Positions 24,006 through 32,949 of a stretch of 64,000 bases of DNA are shown piece after piece (positions within the stretch are counted from its first letter, which is position 1; the number at the start of each line of letters is the position of its first letter). The notes below the pieces were generated by a model. The model ran no database searches and was not told the DNA's origin. It saw only the letters and a program-made list of their open reading frames with translations. A program made the position numbers and the translations under genes. Source of the stretch: Trueperaceae bacterium (lineage in GTDB: Bacteria; Deinococcota; Deinococci; Deinococcales; Trueperaceae); assembly GCA_036381595.1 (NCBI GenBank), contig DASVCN010000028.1, positions 1 through 64,000 of the forward strand, read 5' to 3'.

Positions 24006-24965
24006 TCACTCCTTCGCCGCGAGCGGCAGCCCTCCCCGGGTGAGTTGCTGCAACCGATCCTTACCCATCCTGCGCAGGCCCCGCCACAGGTCCTCCCTCA
24101 CCGTGAGCAGCAGGTCGCCCCCCAGGCCGCCGGAGGTGAACCTGAGAGTGCTTCCATCCCTGGTACCGGCCGGGATGCGCACAGGCATGCCGAGCACCTC
24201 GCTGTTGACGCCACGGTCGAGTTCCCAGGCGGTGACGAACAGTTCGGCCAGCAGATCGCCACCGCGCCGGACTACACCTTCTGGAAGGTCGACCCCGAGT
24301 GTGACGAACACGTCTCCGGGCGGAGTGCCGGGGCCGCCCAGACCACGGAGCCGCAGCTTCGTTCCCGGCTTCACCCCCGGCGGCACCTCTACGTCGACGA
24401 GGCTCCCGCCACGCTGCTGACCGCGTCCCCCGCAGGCGGGACAGGTTCCGCCGCGGGCGCGACCGCTCCCGCGACAGGTGGGACAGATGCTCGGACCCGG
24501 CACTCTCACTCTCACCGAACCGCCGCTGCGCGCCAGCGGTACCGGCAGATCGACCGAGATGTCGCGGTGCTCTCCCGGCAACAGACCGCTGCTACGCATC
24601 ATCCCGGTGACGGCGCCGAAGAGCATGTCGAAGACGGCGTTGCCGGTCTTGGGCATGCCACGGTGCAGATCCCAGTCGACGTTGATCTCCGCTTCCCGGA
24701 AGATCGTCTGCCAATCGACGGTTTCGAAGTCGGGCCTGCCACCGGCGTTGCCGTAGCGGTCGAACCTGGCTCGCGACTCGGGGTCACGTAGGGTGGCGTA
24801 CGCCTCGGACACCGCCTTGAACTTCTCCTCGGCCTGCTTGTCACCCGGGTTCCGATCCGGGTGGTACTGCAGCGCCAGTTTGCGGTAAGCCGACTTGATC
24901 TCGTCCTGAGTCGCGGTCCGCTCGACACCCAGCACCTGGTAAGGGTTCGTGGCGGTGCTAGTCAC
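24006..24965 (-). CDS. DnaJ-type co-chaperone with a reduced zinc finger
   Basis: 319 residues. J domain at about 8-70 ([20 protein letters not shown], with the HPD triad in YHPDRNPG). The zinc region has only two CxxC repeats, CPTCRGSG and CPACGGRG, instead of four, then the C-terminal substrate domains ([20 protein letters not shown]). It stimulates DnaK ATPase and delivers unfolded clients. GTG 24965 lies 7 nt after TATATT (leaderless). It leads the dnaJ-hspR unit. Confidence 0.88.
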   Translation of the reverse strand: MTSTATNPYQVLGVERTATQDEIKSAYRKLALQYHPDRNPGDKQAEEKFKAVSEAYATLRDPESRARFDRYGNAGGRPDFETVDWQTIFREAEINVDWDLHRGMPKTGNAVFDMLFGAVTGMMRSSGLLPGEHRDISVDLPVPLARSGGSVRVRVPGPSICPTCRGSGRARGGTCPACGGRGQQRGGSLVDVEVPPGVKPGTKLRLRGLGGPGTPPGDVFVTLGVDLPEGVVRRGGDLLAELFVTAWELDRGVNSEVLGMPVRIPAGTRDGSTLRFTSGGLGGDLLLTVREDLWRGLRRMGKDRLQQLTRGGLPLAAKE

Positions 24966-24972
24966 TCCTAGG

Positions 24973-24978
24973 AATATA
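24973..24978 (-). promoter_or_regulatory. -10 box of the leaderless dnaJ-hspR promoter
   Basis: TATATT on the minus strand, 7 nt before GTG 24965. No -35 near consensus at 17 nt. Confidence 0.5.
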
Positions 24979-25107
24979 CATTATCTGAGCGTCCCTCTAT
25001 GAACCCGGGCCCCACGCCGGCCCCCATACATCCGTCTGAGGCGCAGCCGTCCCAGCGGAGATACCATCGCCTTCGATACGGCCGGAAGGCCGCGAACAGG
25101 AGGGAAA

Positions 25108-25437
25108 GTGAACAGGAGAATCGTCTTCGGAGTAGTGCTCGTCGTGCTGCTCCTCGCAGGGTGCCGGAACGAGACCCAGAACCGGATCCGAAGGAACTTT
25201 CAGGACTTCGCCAACACCCGCATGTACATCACCCTCTACAGCCTCGATGGCTCGGAGATCTTCGAGGGGACGGTGGACGGCAAGGTCACGAGGGCGGCGG
25301 ACAGCCCAGAGTCGGGAGGCGCGAGCGGCGGCGACTACATCTTCTGGTTCGACGACCGGGGGCGGTACCACCAGAGCGACCTTCCCTATCTCGTCACCAC
25401 CTACGACCGAAACGACGGCGGCGTGGAGGAGCAGTAG
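25108..25437 (+). CDS. small lipoprotein of unknown function
   Basis: 109 residues. A signal peptide MNRRIVFGVVLVVLLLAGC ends in the lipobox LAGC, so it should be lipidated at C19. The mature part (NRIRRNFQDFANTRMYITLY, then DGSEIFEGTVDGKVTR and DYIFWFDDRGRYHQSD) is short and beta-rich; family not recognised. GTG 25108 follows GGAGGGAAA. Divergent from dnaJ. Confidence 0.75.
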   Translation: MNRRIVFGVVLVVLLLAGCRNETQNRIRRNFQDFANTRMYITLYSLDGSEIFEGTVDGKVTRAADSPESGGASGGDYIFWFDDRGRYHQSDLPYLVTTYDRNDGGVEEQ

Positions 25438-25452
25438 CAGCACGTGACGGCC

Positions 25453-25506
25453 GGCACCAAGTGAAAGTTCGTGATGCTTGGCACCATCTTGACGTTCGTG
25501 ATTCCT
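25453..25506. repeat. 27-bp tandem direct repeat, two units
   Basis: Unit 1 (25453) and unit 2 (25480) both begin GGCACCA and end GTTCGTGAT at the same offset; 18 of the first 23 positions match. The pair lies between the two lipoprotein genes. A regulatory repeat is possible, not proved. Confidence 0.5.
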
Positions 25507-25579
25507 TTCACGAGTTCCTGAAGGAGTCATGAAGCCCGACCCCTACACTTCCTCAACGGCCCAGTTGCTACATTTAGGC

Positions 25580-26131
25580 ATGTTGCCACGACCGCTAGGT
25601 TCCGTATTCGCCCGGCTCGCCTTCATGACGGCACTGATCGTCACGCTAGGCGGCTGCACCGTCTACCTCACCGACGGTGAGACCTCGGTACGCTCCTCGG
25701 TGAGCGGACGCATCACCTTCGGCATCCCTCTCGACAACGTCATCACCTACTTCGCGCCTACCAAGGGCGAAGGAGCCACCTATCGGGTCGGCGAACAGAT
25801 AGCTTTCGATATCCGCACCACCAGCGACGGCTACATCACCCTCACCTCGATCGATCCCGACGGCTATGTCCACACGTTCTCACGCAACATCTTCGTCCGT
25901 GGCGGTGTGACCCAGACGATAGAAGGTCCGGACCGGAGACACATCTTCAGCGTGGACCCGCCTCGCGGCCTGCTGCGAATCCGTGCGGCGTTCACCGGCA
26001 GCCGCACCGACCCCTCACGGGTGCGCTATCAGGATCAGCGCGGTGAAGAGGCGTGGACGCAGAGCATCAGCGTCGATCTGCGCGATTACGACACGCGCGA
26101 TGTCGACGAGACCTACATCTACGTGCGCTAG
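25580..26131 (+). CDS. DUF4384-domain lipoprotein
   Basis: 183 residues. A signal peptide with lipobox TLGGC (MTALIVTLGGC) precedes a DUF4384-type beta domain: YRVGEQIAFDIRTTSDGYIT, then SIDPDGYVHTFSRNIFVRGG and PPRGLLRIRAAF. DUF4384 domains are exported ligand- or surface-associated modules of unknown role. ATG 25580 is preferred (TACATT -10 5 nt upstream); an in-frame ATG at 25529 would give an unusually long n-region. It is the second lipoprotein in a row. Confidence 0.75.
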   Translation: MLPRPLGSVFARLAFMTALIVTLGGCTVYLTDGETSVRSSVSGRITFGIPLDNVITYFAPTKGEGATYRVGEQIAFDIRTTSDGYITLTSIDPDGYVHTFSRNIFVRGGVTQTIEGPDRRHIFSVDPPRGLLRIRAAFTGSRTDPSRVRYQDQRGEEAWTQSISVDLRDYDTRDVDETYIYVR

Positions 26132-26145
26132 CCCCACCTCGACAC

Positions 26146-26186
26146 CACGAACGGGCTCCGGCCGCACGCTGGGGCCCGTTCGCGTG
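26146..26186 (+). terminator. hairpin between the DUF4384 and yebC genes
   Basis: CACGAACGGGC on the left, GCCCGTTCGCGTG on the right, giving a 7-bp perfect inner stem (AACGGGC/GCCCGTT) with extra outer pairs. No U-tract. Probable terminator of the lipoprotein unit. The remaining 190 nt before yebC show nothing else. Confidence 0.45.
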
Positions 26187-26376
26187 TGGGCGGCAACTCC
26201 GGCCGAGGTTCCGGCGCGGCAGTTCCCGCGGCACACCGGGAAGGCGGTAGCTGCCTCCTTCGATCCCGCCCGATCGACCTCTCGTCGATGGTCCGGTACC
26301 GATCGGCTCATGCCAAGAACCGGGCCAACACGCCCTCTGCTGCGGTAGACTGAGGCTTGCAGCTAGGAGGAGGCAC

Positions 26377-27105
26377 TTGGCAGGTCACAGCAAATGGGCC
26401 CAGATCAAGCGCAAGAAAGCCGCTAACGACAAGGCCCGCGGCAAGGTCATCAGCAAGCATATCCGTGCGATCCAGAGCGCAGTCAGGGAGGGGGGCAGCG
26501 GCGACCCGTCGGTCAACCTGAACCTCAAGAACGCCCTGGCGGCCGCGAAGAGCGACGACGTGCCGGCTGACAACATCGACCGTGCCGTCGAGCGCGCCCT
26601 GGGCGGTGCAGAAGGCGGAGATTTCGAACCGGCTGTCTACGAAGGCTACGGACCTGCCGGAGTAGCGGTGCTGATCGAAGCGCTCACCGACAACAAGAAC
26701 CGTACGGCTGCCGAGGTTCGTCACGTGTTCAGCAAGCATGGCGGAAACATGTCCGGGTCTACGGCGTGGCAGTTCGAGTCGCGGGGAGTGATAGTCGTTC
26801 CAGACACGAGCGAGCGGACACAGGAGATGGCCATCGAACTGGGCGCCGTGGACCTCGAGGTCGAGGATGACGCACTGACCATCTTCACCGCGCCCACCGA
26901 ACTCTACGCGGTGGCCGATGCCCTGCAGAAGGCCGGCATCGAGCCGGAAGTGAGCCAGTTGACCAAGGTGCCCCAGACCGAAACGCAGCTCGCCGACTCG
27001 GAGGCGCAGAAGGTACTCAATTTCCTCGACAGCCTCGAGGAACTAGACGACGTCCAGGACGTGTACACAACTGCCGACCTGGGTTCGGTTAGCGTGGCCG
27101 GCTGA
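26377..27105 (+). CDS. yebC: YebC/PmpR-family protein
   Basis: 242 residues beginning [20 protein letters not shown] after the initiator, the TACO1/YebC hallmark, with [20 protein letters not shown] and [19 protein letters not shown] in the middle. These proteins are translation factors that relieve ribosome stalling at proline stretches, and some act as DNA-binding regulators. The initiator is TTG 26377 with AGGAGG just before it. Its stop overlaps the next ATG (TGATG). Confidence 0.93.
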   Translation: MAGHSKWAQIKRKKAANDKARGKVISKHIRAIQSAVREGGSGDPSVNLNLKNALAAAKSDDVPADNIDRAVERALGGAEGGDFEPAVYEGYGPAGVAVLIEALTDNKNRTAAEVRHVFSKHGGNMSGSTAWQFESRGVIVVPDTSERTQEMAIELGAVDLEVEDDALTIFTAPTELYAVADALQKAGIEPEVSQLTKVPQTETQLADSEAQKVLNFLDSLEELDDVQDVYTTADLGSVSVAG

Positions 27106-27830
27106 TGGAGCGAACGGTGGAAGCCTTCCCCCAGGTGAGCTGGGACGAACTCCCGAAGCTCTCGGCCGCACAGATGCAGCAGCTTCTGATGCTAGCCACC
27201 GGCAAGTACGGGCTGGACAGCAGGGTGCTGGTCGAGCACACCGCCCGCAACCTGACGGAACTGGTCGAGACTTTCGCACCCGACGGCCCCGTACTGGTCG
27301 TGGCCGGCCGCGGGAACAACGGCAGCGGAGGCCTGGCAGCAGCCCGGATCCTGGGAGCTCGTGGCCGACGCGTGTGGGTTGTTCCTACCCACGAGTACGA
27401 GAACTACTCCGGCACACCTCGAGAACAGCTCGAACTGCTCCGTCACTACGAGAACGTGAAGATCAAGAGCAGCCTGCCGCGCATGAAGTACGGCTGCGTC
27501 ATCGACGCTGCCATCGGAACCAGGCTCGAAGGCCCCCCACGTGGTCGTACCCTCGACGTCATCACCGTCGTCAACAATCTGGCCGGCAGTTGCCCGGTCC
27601 TGTCGCTCGATGCGCCCACGGGCCTCCAGGCCGACGACGGAGCCGTTCCCGGCGCCGTCCTCGAGGCATCGATGACGCTCGCCGTGGGGCTGCCCAAGCA
27701 GGGGACGAAGCCCGGCGGTTCGGTCGGGCGGCTCTTCATCGGTGACCTGGCTCTACCACCCGCCCTCTTCACCGACATGGGGATAGAGGCCTACCGAGCC
27801 AACGCGTTCGTAAGCGAAGTCTGCCTGTAG
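27105..27830 (+). CDS. NAD(P)H-hydrate epimerase (YjeF_N domain)
   Basis: 241 residues. Rossmann-like YjeF_N fold: VVAGRGNNGSGGLAAARILG (substrate loop, family GPGNNGGDG), CVIDAAIGTRLEG and SLDAPTGLQADDGAVPG (D/T site). It epimerises damaged (R)-NAD(P)HX so that the dehydratase can repair it; the dehydratase (YjeF_C) part is not fused here. The loop has NNGSGG, with Ser for Gly and Gly for the Asp of NNGGDG, so activity may be altered. It is coupled to yebC. Confidence 0.82.
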   Translation: MERTVEAFPQVSWDELPKLSAAQMQQLLMLATGKYGLDSRVLVEHTARNLTELVETFAPDGPVLVVAGRGNNGSGGLAAARILGARGRRVWVVPTHEYENYSGTPREQLELLRHYENVKIKSSLPRMKYGCVIDAAIGTRLEGPPRGRTLDVITVVNNLAGSCPVLSLDAPTGLQADDGAVPGAVLEASMTLAVGLPKQGTKPGGSVGRLFIGDLALPPALFTDMGIEAYRANAFVSEVCL

Positions 27831-27867
27831 GAGCCGGGAGCGGCCCGAGTCAGGTGCGGCCCGGCTC
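27831..27867. terminator. hairpin between convergent genes
   Basis: GAGCCGGG (27831-27838) pairs with CCCGGCTC (27860-27867). It lies at the end of the epimerase gene and the 3' end of the CDF gene and could stop both. Confidence 0.4.
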
Positions 27868-28767
27868 GAACTCCTCCCTCGGGGTCAGCGTCACGTCCCG
27901 CTTGCCCTCCAGGTAGGGCTCTATGTGAAGCGTGGCCGTGAGGTTCGGCAGAACCTCCGCGATCCGGTCTTCCAGGGCAGTAGCGATATCGTGAGCGTCC
28001 CTCACGTCCAGCCGGGGATCGACGAAGATGTCCACCTCCAGGAAGCGGTTTATCCCCGAACGCCTCGAGCGCAACCTGTGGAAACCCAATACCTCCGGCT
28101 CCTGCTGCAGGATCTCCATGAGGGCCCCCTCCTCTTCCTCGGGAAGCCTGATGTCTAGGAGGCTCGACATCGCCCCCGCGGTGACGCTCCAGCCCTCACG
28201 CATTATGTGCAACCCGACGAGGAGTGCGATCACCGGGTCGAGCAGTGCGAGCCCGGTCAGATCGACCAGAACCACCGAGAGGACCACCCCGACCGAGGTC
28301 CACAGGTCGGTGATCAGATGACGTGAGGTCGCCTCCAGAGCCGGCGAGTGATGGCGCCTGGTCACCCGCCGGAGGTACCAGGCGGTTGCCGCGTTGACTA
28401 CCGACGCGGCGGCTACCATGAGGACCCCTACCCGCACGCTCTCCAGCCGAGGTGGTTCGAGGAGCCTGGGAGCCGCGGTTGCGAGGATGACCCCGGCCGC
28501 CACGAGGATAAGGCTCCCCTCGAGGGCCCCTGATATGTATTCGGCCTTGGCGTGTCCGTACGGGTGTTCGTAGTCGGGTGGGCGCCTGGCGAGTCGCACC
28601 GCGTAGATGACCGCTGCCGCCGCTGCTACGTTCACCAGCGATTCGGCGCCGTCGGAGAGCAGAGCGACCGACCCCGTCAGCATGAACGCCGCAAGCTTGG
28701 TCGCCAGCACCAGCAGTGACGCAGCCAGGGTCACCAGGGTCGCACGTCGGATGATCGTCACCAGCAC
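27850..28767 (-). CDS. cation diffusion facilitator (CDF) metal exporter
   Basis: 305 residues with six helices. Metal-site residues sit in ALLSDGAESLVNVAA (D and E) and SRHLITDLWTSVGVV (H and D). HPYGHAKAEYIS is the loop between helices, and the C-terminal ferredoxin-like domain includes RFLEVDIFVDP and DAHDIATALED. It exports divalent cations (Zn, Fe, Mn or Co) by proton antiport. GTG 28767 start. Metal specificity cannot be read. Confidence 0.9.
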   Translation of the reverse strand: MLVTIIRRATLVTLAASLLVLATKLAAFMLTGSVALLSDGAESLVNVAAAAAVIYAVRLARRPPDYEHPYGHAKAEYISGALEGSLILVAAGVILATAAPRLLEPPRLESVRVGVLMVAAASVVNAATAWYLRRVTRRHHSPALEATSRHLITDLWTSVGVVLSVVLVDLTGLALLDPVIALLVGLHIMREGWSVTAGAMSSLLDIRLPEEEEGALMEILQQEPEVLGFHRLRSRRSGINRFLEVDIFVDPRLDVRDAHDIATALEDRIAEVLPNLTATLHIEPYLEGKRDVTLTPREEFEPGRT

Positions 28768-28944
28768 AGCATTACCGGTTTAGGACCCCCGAAACGGTTC
28801 CCCGGGAGCCGAACGCGTGGCGATCGATTAAGGACGGATGCGTGACTTTTTTCTCATCAGGTGGGTTATCATCGTCACGGAGCAAAAAATCTTGCCCGCC
28901 CGTTGCGCCGTTCCGGCCACGGGCGAATCTGGAAGGAGAAGTGA

Positions 28945-30246
28945 ATGCTGAGAATGCGTCTGCTTGTCGTTCTGACCCTCGCTGCCCTGGTGGCGGCGCC
29001 GGCAGCCGCCCAGACCGAGATCGTCTGGTGGCACGCCATGGGCGGCGCCCTCGGGGAGAAGGTCAACGAGATCGCTGCCGGTTTCAACGAGAGTCAGGAC
29101 GAGTACGTCGTCACGCCCGTCTACCGGGGTAGCTACGCCGAGACGATGACGGGTGCGATCGCCGCCTTCCGTGCGGGCGAACAACCGCACATCGTTCAGG
29201 TGTTCGAGGTCGGCACGGCGACGATGATGGCCGCTGAAGGGGGCATCTACCCCGTTCACGAGCTCATGGGTAAGTACGCCGAAGGCTGGAACCCCGACGC
29301 CTACCTTCCGGCGGTGATCTCCTACTACGTCTCCGACGAGGGCAACCTTCTCTCACTGCCCTTCAATTCATCGACCCCGGTTCTCTGGTACAACCAGGAC
29401 GCTCTCGACGAGTTGGGACTCGAGGTGCCCACTACCTGGGAAGAACTCGAAGCGGCCGCCAACACTGCCGTCGAGAACGGCTGGGAGTGCGGCATGACCA
29501 GCGCCTGGCAGACCTGGATCCAGCTCGAAAACTTCTCCGCCTGGCACGATCTGCCGTTCGCGACCCTCAACAACGGCTACGGCGGCTTGGGCACGGAGAT
29601 GGCCATCGACAACGAGGGCGTGATCAACCACATCGCTCAGCTCCAGCGGATGACCGAGAACAACGCCTTCGTGTATCCCGGTCGTGAGAGCGCCGGCGAG
29701 CCGATGTTCCTCAACCAGGAGTGCGTCTTCTTCTTCAACTCCTCCGCCGGCTACGGCGCCATCAACACTGGAGCCGACTTCGAGTTCGGGCAAACCATGA
29801 TGCCGGTAGATACCAGGATCCGTGAGGAGCCGCAGAACTCGATCATCGGCGGCGCTACCCTTTGGGTGCTTCAGGGCCACGAGGAGGAGGAGTACCGCGG
29901 CGTAGCCAGGTTCTTCGAGTACCTCTCGACACCAGAGGTGCAGGCCGACTGGCACCAGTTCACCGGTTACGTCCCGATCACCCTCGCGGCCTACGAGCTC
30001 TCGCAGGAGCAGGGCTTCTACGAGGAGAACCCGGGAACCGATACCGCCATCAAGCAGCTCACGCTGAACGAACCCACGCCCAACTCGCGCGGTATCCGGC
30101 TGGGCAACTTCGTGCAGATCCGGACCGTGATGGACGAGGAGCTCGAGGCCGTCTGGTCGGGCCAGAAGACGCCCGAAGAGGCGATCAACGCGATCGTGCA
30201 ACGAGGCAACGAACTGCTCCGTCAGTTCGAGCGAGCCAACCGCTGA
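28945..30246 (+). CDS. UgpB-type sugar/glycerol-phosphate ABC substrate-binding protein
   Basis: 433 residues with a signal peptide (MLRMRLLVVLTLAALVAAPA then AAA-Q). Family-1 solute-binding fold: EIVWWHAMGGALGEKVNEIA is the UgpB-like start, with VTPVYRGSYAETMTGAIAAF and a C-terminal KTPEEAINAIV. It delivers a ligand (glycerol-3-phosphate or a sugar) from outside to the permeases that follow. AAGGAG precedes ATG 28945. A 12-bp hairpin stands after it. Confidence 0.88.
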   Translation: MLRMRLLVVLTLAALVAAPAAAQTEIVWWHAMGGALGEKVNEIAAGFNESQDEYVVTPVYRGSYAETMTGAIAAFRAGEQPHIVQVFEVGTATMMAAEGGIYPVHELMGKYAEGWNPDAYLPAVISYYVSDEGNLLSLPFNSSTPVLWYNQDALDELGLEVPTTWEELEAAANTAVENGWECGMTSAWQTWIQLENFSAWHDLPFATLNNGYGGLGTEMAIDNEGVINHIAQLQRMTENNAFVYPGRESAGEPMFLNQECVFFFNSSAGYGAINTGADFEFGQTMMPVDTRIREEPQNSIIGGATLWVLQGHEEEEYRGVARFFEYLSTPEVQADWHQFTGYVPITLAAYELSQEQGFYEENPGTDTAIKQLTLNEPTPNSRGIRLGNFVQIRTVMDEELEAVWSGQKTPEEAINAIVQRGNELLRQFERANR

Positions 30247-30260
30247 TCCATACTTCGGAT

Positions 30261-30291
30261 GTTCGGGACCGGTGTCGAGCCGGTCCCGAAC
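30261..30291 (+). other. strong intra-operon hairpin after the first SBP gene
   Basis: GTTCGGGACCGG pairs perfectly with CCGGTCCCGAAC around TGTCGAG. No U-tract, 15 nt after the stop and 76 nt before the permease ATG. Probably stabilises the SBP mRNA or attenuates the downstream genes. Confidence 0.65.
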
Positions 30292-30366
30292 TCATCCCCT
30301 CCCGACACGAAGTCGAAGCGCAGGAGCTTCTCTCCGGCGCCGTCTGCTGTATCTTGCGTTGAACTC

Positions 30367-31248
30367 ATGAGCGAGCGATCTTTCTTCAAGAACAGGTGGC
30401 TGCCCTACTGGCTGCTCCTCCCGCAACTGCTTATCACCGCTGTCTTCTTCCTCTGGCCGGCAGGCAAGGCGCTACTTCAATCGGTGCAGAGGCAGGATGC
30501 CTGGGGTCTGAACAGCAGCTTCGTAGGCCTCGCGAATTTCTTCGACCTGTTCCGCGACGACCTCTACCTCCAGTCGTTCGGAACCACCCTGATCTTCAGC
30601 GTTGCCGTCACTCTCATCGCCCTCGCCGGCGGCTTGCTGTTCGCCGCCTGCGCAGATTTCATCCTCAAAGGAAGCAACGCCTACCGAAGCCTGCTCATGT
30701 GGCCCTATGCCGTGGCGCCGGCTATCGCCGGCGCCCTCTGGTACTTCATGTTCAACCCCTCGCTGGGCATCATCGCGAACGCGCTCGAGGCGATCGGTTA
30801 CGACTGGAATCATGCGCTGGACGGGGGGGATGCGCTCCTCCTCGTGATCATGGCATCAGCATGGCGGCAGATCGGCTATAACTTCCTGTTCTTCCTGGCC
30901 GGCCTGCAGGCGGTGCCCAACTCGGTGATCGAAGCGGCCGCCATCGATGGAGCGGCCCCCGTACGCCGGTTCTGGGCGATCATCTTCCCGCTCCTCTCCC
31001 CCATCACCTTCTTCCTGATCGTCCTCAATACCGTCTATTCGTTCTTCGATACCTTCGGCGTGATCCATGCCACCACTCAGGGCGGGCCCATCCAGGCGAC
31101 TTCCATCCTCGTCTACAAGGTGTATGAGACAGGGTTCCTGAGCCAGGACCTCGGCGGTTCAGCGGCTCAGTCTGTCGTTCTCATGACGATGGTGATCGCC
31201 CTGACGTTCATCCAGTTCCGCTATCTGGGAGCGAGGGTGCACTACTGA
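30367..31248 (+). CDS. ABC permease, UgpA type
   Basis: 293 residues, six helices, MalF/UgpA-like. It carries WLPYWLLLPQLLITAVFFLW at the N-terminus and the EAA loop AVPNSVIEAAAIDGAAPVRR (EAA...G) that contacts the ATPase. It forms the channel with the UgpE-type partner. ATG 30367 is chosen; upstream in-frame sequence includes the hairpin. The ATP-binding protein is not in this window. Confidence 0.9.
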   Translation: MSERSFFKNRWLPYWLLLPQLLITAVFFLWPAGKALLQSVQRQDAWGLNSSFVGLANFFDLFRDDLYLQSFGTTLIFSVAVTLIALAGGLLFAACADFILKGSNAYRSLLMWPYAVAPAIAGALWYFMFNPSLGIIANALEAIGYDWNHALDGGDALLLVIMASAWRQIGYNFLFFLAGLQAVPNSVIEAAAIDGAAPVRRFWAIIFPLLSPITFFLIVLNTVYSFFDTFGVIHATTQGGPIQATSILVYKVYETGFLSQDLGGSAAQSVVLMTMVIALTFIQFRYLGARVHY

Positions 31249-32183
31249 TGGTCGAGCGCACACCTCTTCTCAGGTTCCTCGCCCACCTGATACTCATCGT
31301 TGGCGTTGTCATCACCCTCTTCCCGCTTTGGGTAGCGTTCGTCGCCTCCACCCATCCGATCGAGAACCTCATCTCCGGGCCCTTCCCGCTTCTCCCGGGG
31401 AACCAGCTGGTCGAGAACTACAGCAAGGTCCTCTTCCAGGGCGGCTCCAGTTTCGGTCGGATCCCGGCGACCACGATGATGCTCAACTCGCTGATCATGG
31501 CGGTCGGCATAACCGTGGGAAAGCTCGTGGTCTCGTTCCTCGCGGCATTCGCTATCGTCTACTTCCGCTTCCCCGGCCGCAACATCTTCTTCTTCCTCAT
31601 CTTCATAACGCTCATGCTGCCCGTCGAGGTGAGGATCGTGCCCACCTACGATGTCGTCTCGAACGTCTTCGGTCCGTTCCAGGCATTGCTGGAGGCAACC
31701 CGCATAGACAGGTTGCTCGAGGCGGTAGCCGGGATCGAAGTGGACCTCGAGTGGCGTTTGCTGAATACCTACATGGGGCTGATACTGCCCATCATCGCTT
31801 CGGCGACCGCGACCTTCCTGTTCCGTCAGTTCTTCCAGACAGTGCCCGATGAGCTCGTCGATGCCGCCCGGATCGACGGCGCCGGACCCATGCAGTTCAT
31901 GACCCGCATCCTGCTACCCCTCTCCCGTACCAATATCGCCGCCCTCAGCGTCATCCTCTTCATCTTCGGCTGGAACCAGTACCTGTGGCCGCTCCTGGTC
32001 GCCCAGGAGAACCGTCTGCTCACCGTGGTGGTGGGTATCCAGCGCTACGTCAACGCTGCCGATTCGCTGCCCGTGTGGCACGAGGCGATGGCCCTCACCG
32101 TGCTGGCGATGTTGCCGCCGGTGATAGTGGTCCTGCTGCTCCAGCGGCTCTTCCTGAAGGCGCTCATCGATACCGACAAGTAG
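31248..32183 (+). CDS. ABC permease, UgpE type
   Basis: 311 residues, six helices, MalG/UgpE-like. The EAA motif is DELVDAARIDGAGPMQFMTR. The periplasmic loop between the second and fourth helices (about residues 130-175) is longer than usual. The ATG overlaps the UgpA stop by one base (TGATG). Confidence 0.9.
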   Translation: MVERTPLLRFLAHLILIVGVVITLFPLWVAFVASTHPIENLISGPFPLLPGNQLVENYSKVLFQGGSSFGRIPATTMMLNSLIMAVGITVGKLVVSFLAAFAIVYFRFPGRNIFFFLIFITLMLPVEVRIVPTYDVVSNVFGPFQALLEATRIDRLLEAVAGIEVDLEWRLLNTYMGLILPIIASATATFLFRQFFQTVPDELVDAARIDGAGPMQFMTRILLPLSRTNIAALSVILFIFGWNQYLWPLLVAQENRLLTVVVGIQRYVNAADSLPVWHEAMALTVLAMLPPVIVVLLLQRLFLKALIDTDK

Positions 32184-32337
32184 GAGTCGACCGAGGGAGT
32201 GGCCGAGGAGCTGCGTGGTAACATCTTCCCGACAGCAGTAGGCTGCACGGAGAGGTCAGAGCCGAGAGATTCGCGGCACAAGCGGAGCAGGTCGTTAGCA
32301 GAAGAAGTCTAGCCCTAACAACAGGAGTCCCCCGAGC

Positions 32338-32931
32338 ATGGCGCTTGTCAACACCGATTCACTAGAGGCCCATATCTACTGCTACACGAAGCGGATTTTC
32401 GGCCTCATCCATCCGACGCCCGGGGCCGCAGTTGCCGAGTTCCTCAACCGTGGGGACAGATCGATCCTTCCAGTCACGAACGCCCTCGTCTACCGTTCGG
32501 GGAGTGCCGACCCGCCACGCGCGAGCGAGCGGATAGCTTCCACCTCGTTCTACGCCGTTCCGAAGGAGCAGATCCTCTGGATCAGGAGCGGCTACTACGA
32601 AACGGGCGACCCGCACAGCTACGACATCAAGCAGGTGACGATCTTCTTCGACGATTGCATAGTGACAGGGGATCTGCGGCTGGTTCGAGGCTCGCGATTG
32701 AGCGACCACCTGGAGCGGACCTCCGAGAAACGTGGCTTCCAGAGGATCTACAACGCCGTCGTTACCCCTACCGAAGCCGCACTGGGACGTGAGGACCGCG
32801 AACTCGTCTCCTCGGAAAGCGAAGTCCTGACGGTGAACCTGCGCAACGCCCAGGGAGTATCCGAGGCCGAGGGTTCGGTGCGGACGGTCGAGCGGGCCGA
32901 GCGCCACGCCGAGTACAGCCGGCCCAAGTAG
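32338..32931 (+). CDS. unknown protein with an internal duplication (DUF6812-like)
   Basis: 197 residues, no signal peptide. Two halves share a pattern: residues 15-50 (IHPTPGAAVAEFLNRGDR, then ILPVTNALVYR) and 108-142 (LRLVRGSRLSDHLERTSEK, then FQRIYNAVVTP). This short repeated beta unit resembles DUF6812, whose function is unknown. ACAGGAG stands 8 nt before ATG 32338. It follows the ABC genes after a 154-nt gap in which nothing is seen. Confidence 0.6.
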   Translation: MALVNTDSLEAHIYCYTKRIFGLIHPTPGAAVAEFLNRGDRSILPVTNALVYRSGSADPPRASERIASTSFYAVPKEQILWIRSGYYETGDPHSYDIKQVTIFFDDCIVTGDLRLVRGSRLSDHLERTSEKRGFQRIYNAVVTPTEAALGREDRELVSSESEVLTVNLRNAQGVSEAEGSVRTVERAERHAEYSRPK

Positions 32932-32949
32932 CGCGCTCCTCTCTCGCTT

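Noticed and set aside
24966-24990. AATATACATTAT upstream of dnaJ, similar to the dif centre
   Set aside because: No symmetric arms; it contains the TATATT promoter box.
28897-28925. CGCCCG/CGGGCG hairpin before the first SBP gene
   Set aside because: Only 6 bp with a 17-nt loop in GC-rich DNA; no riboswitch pattern seen.
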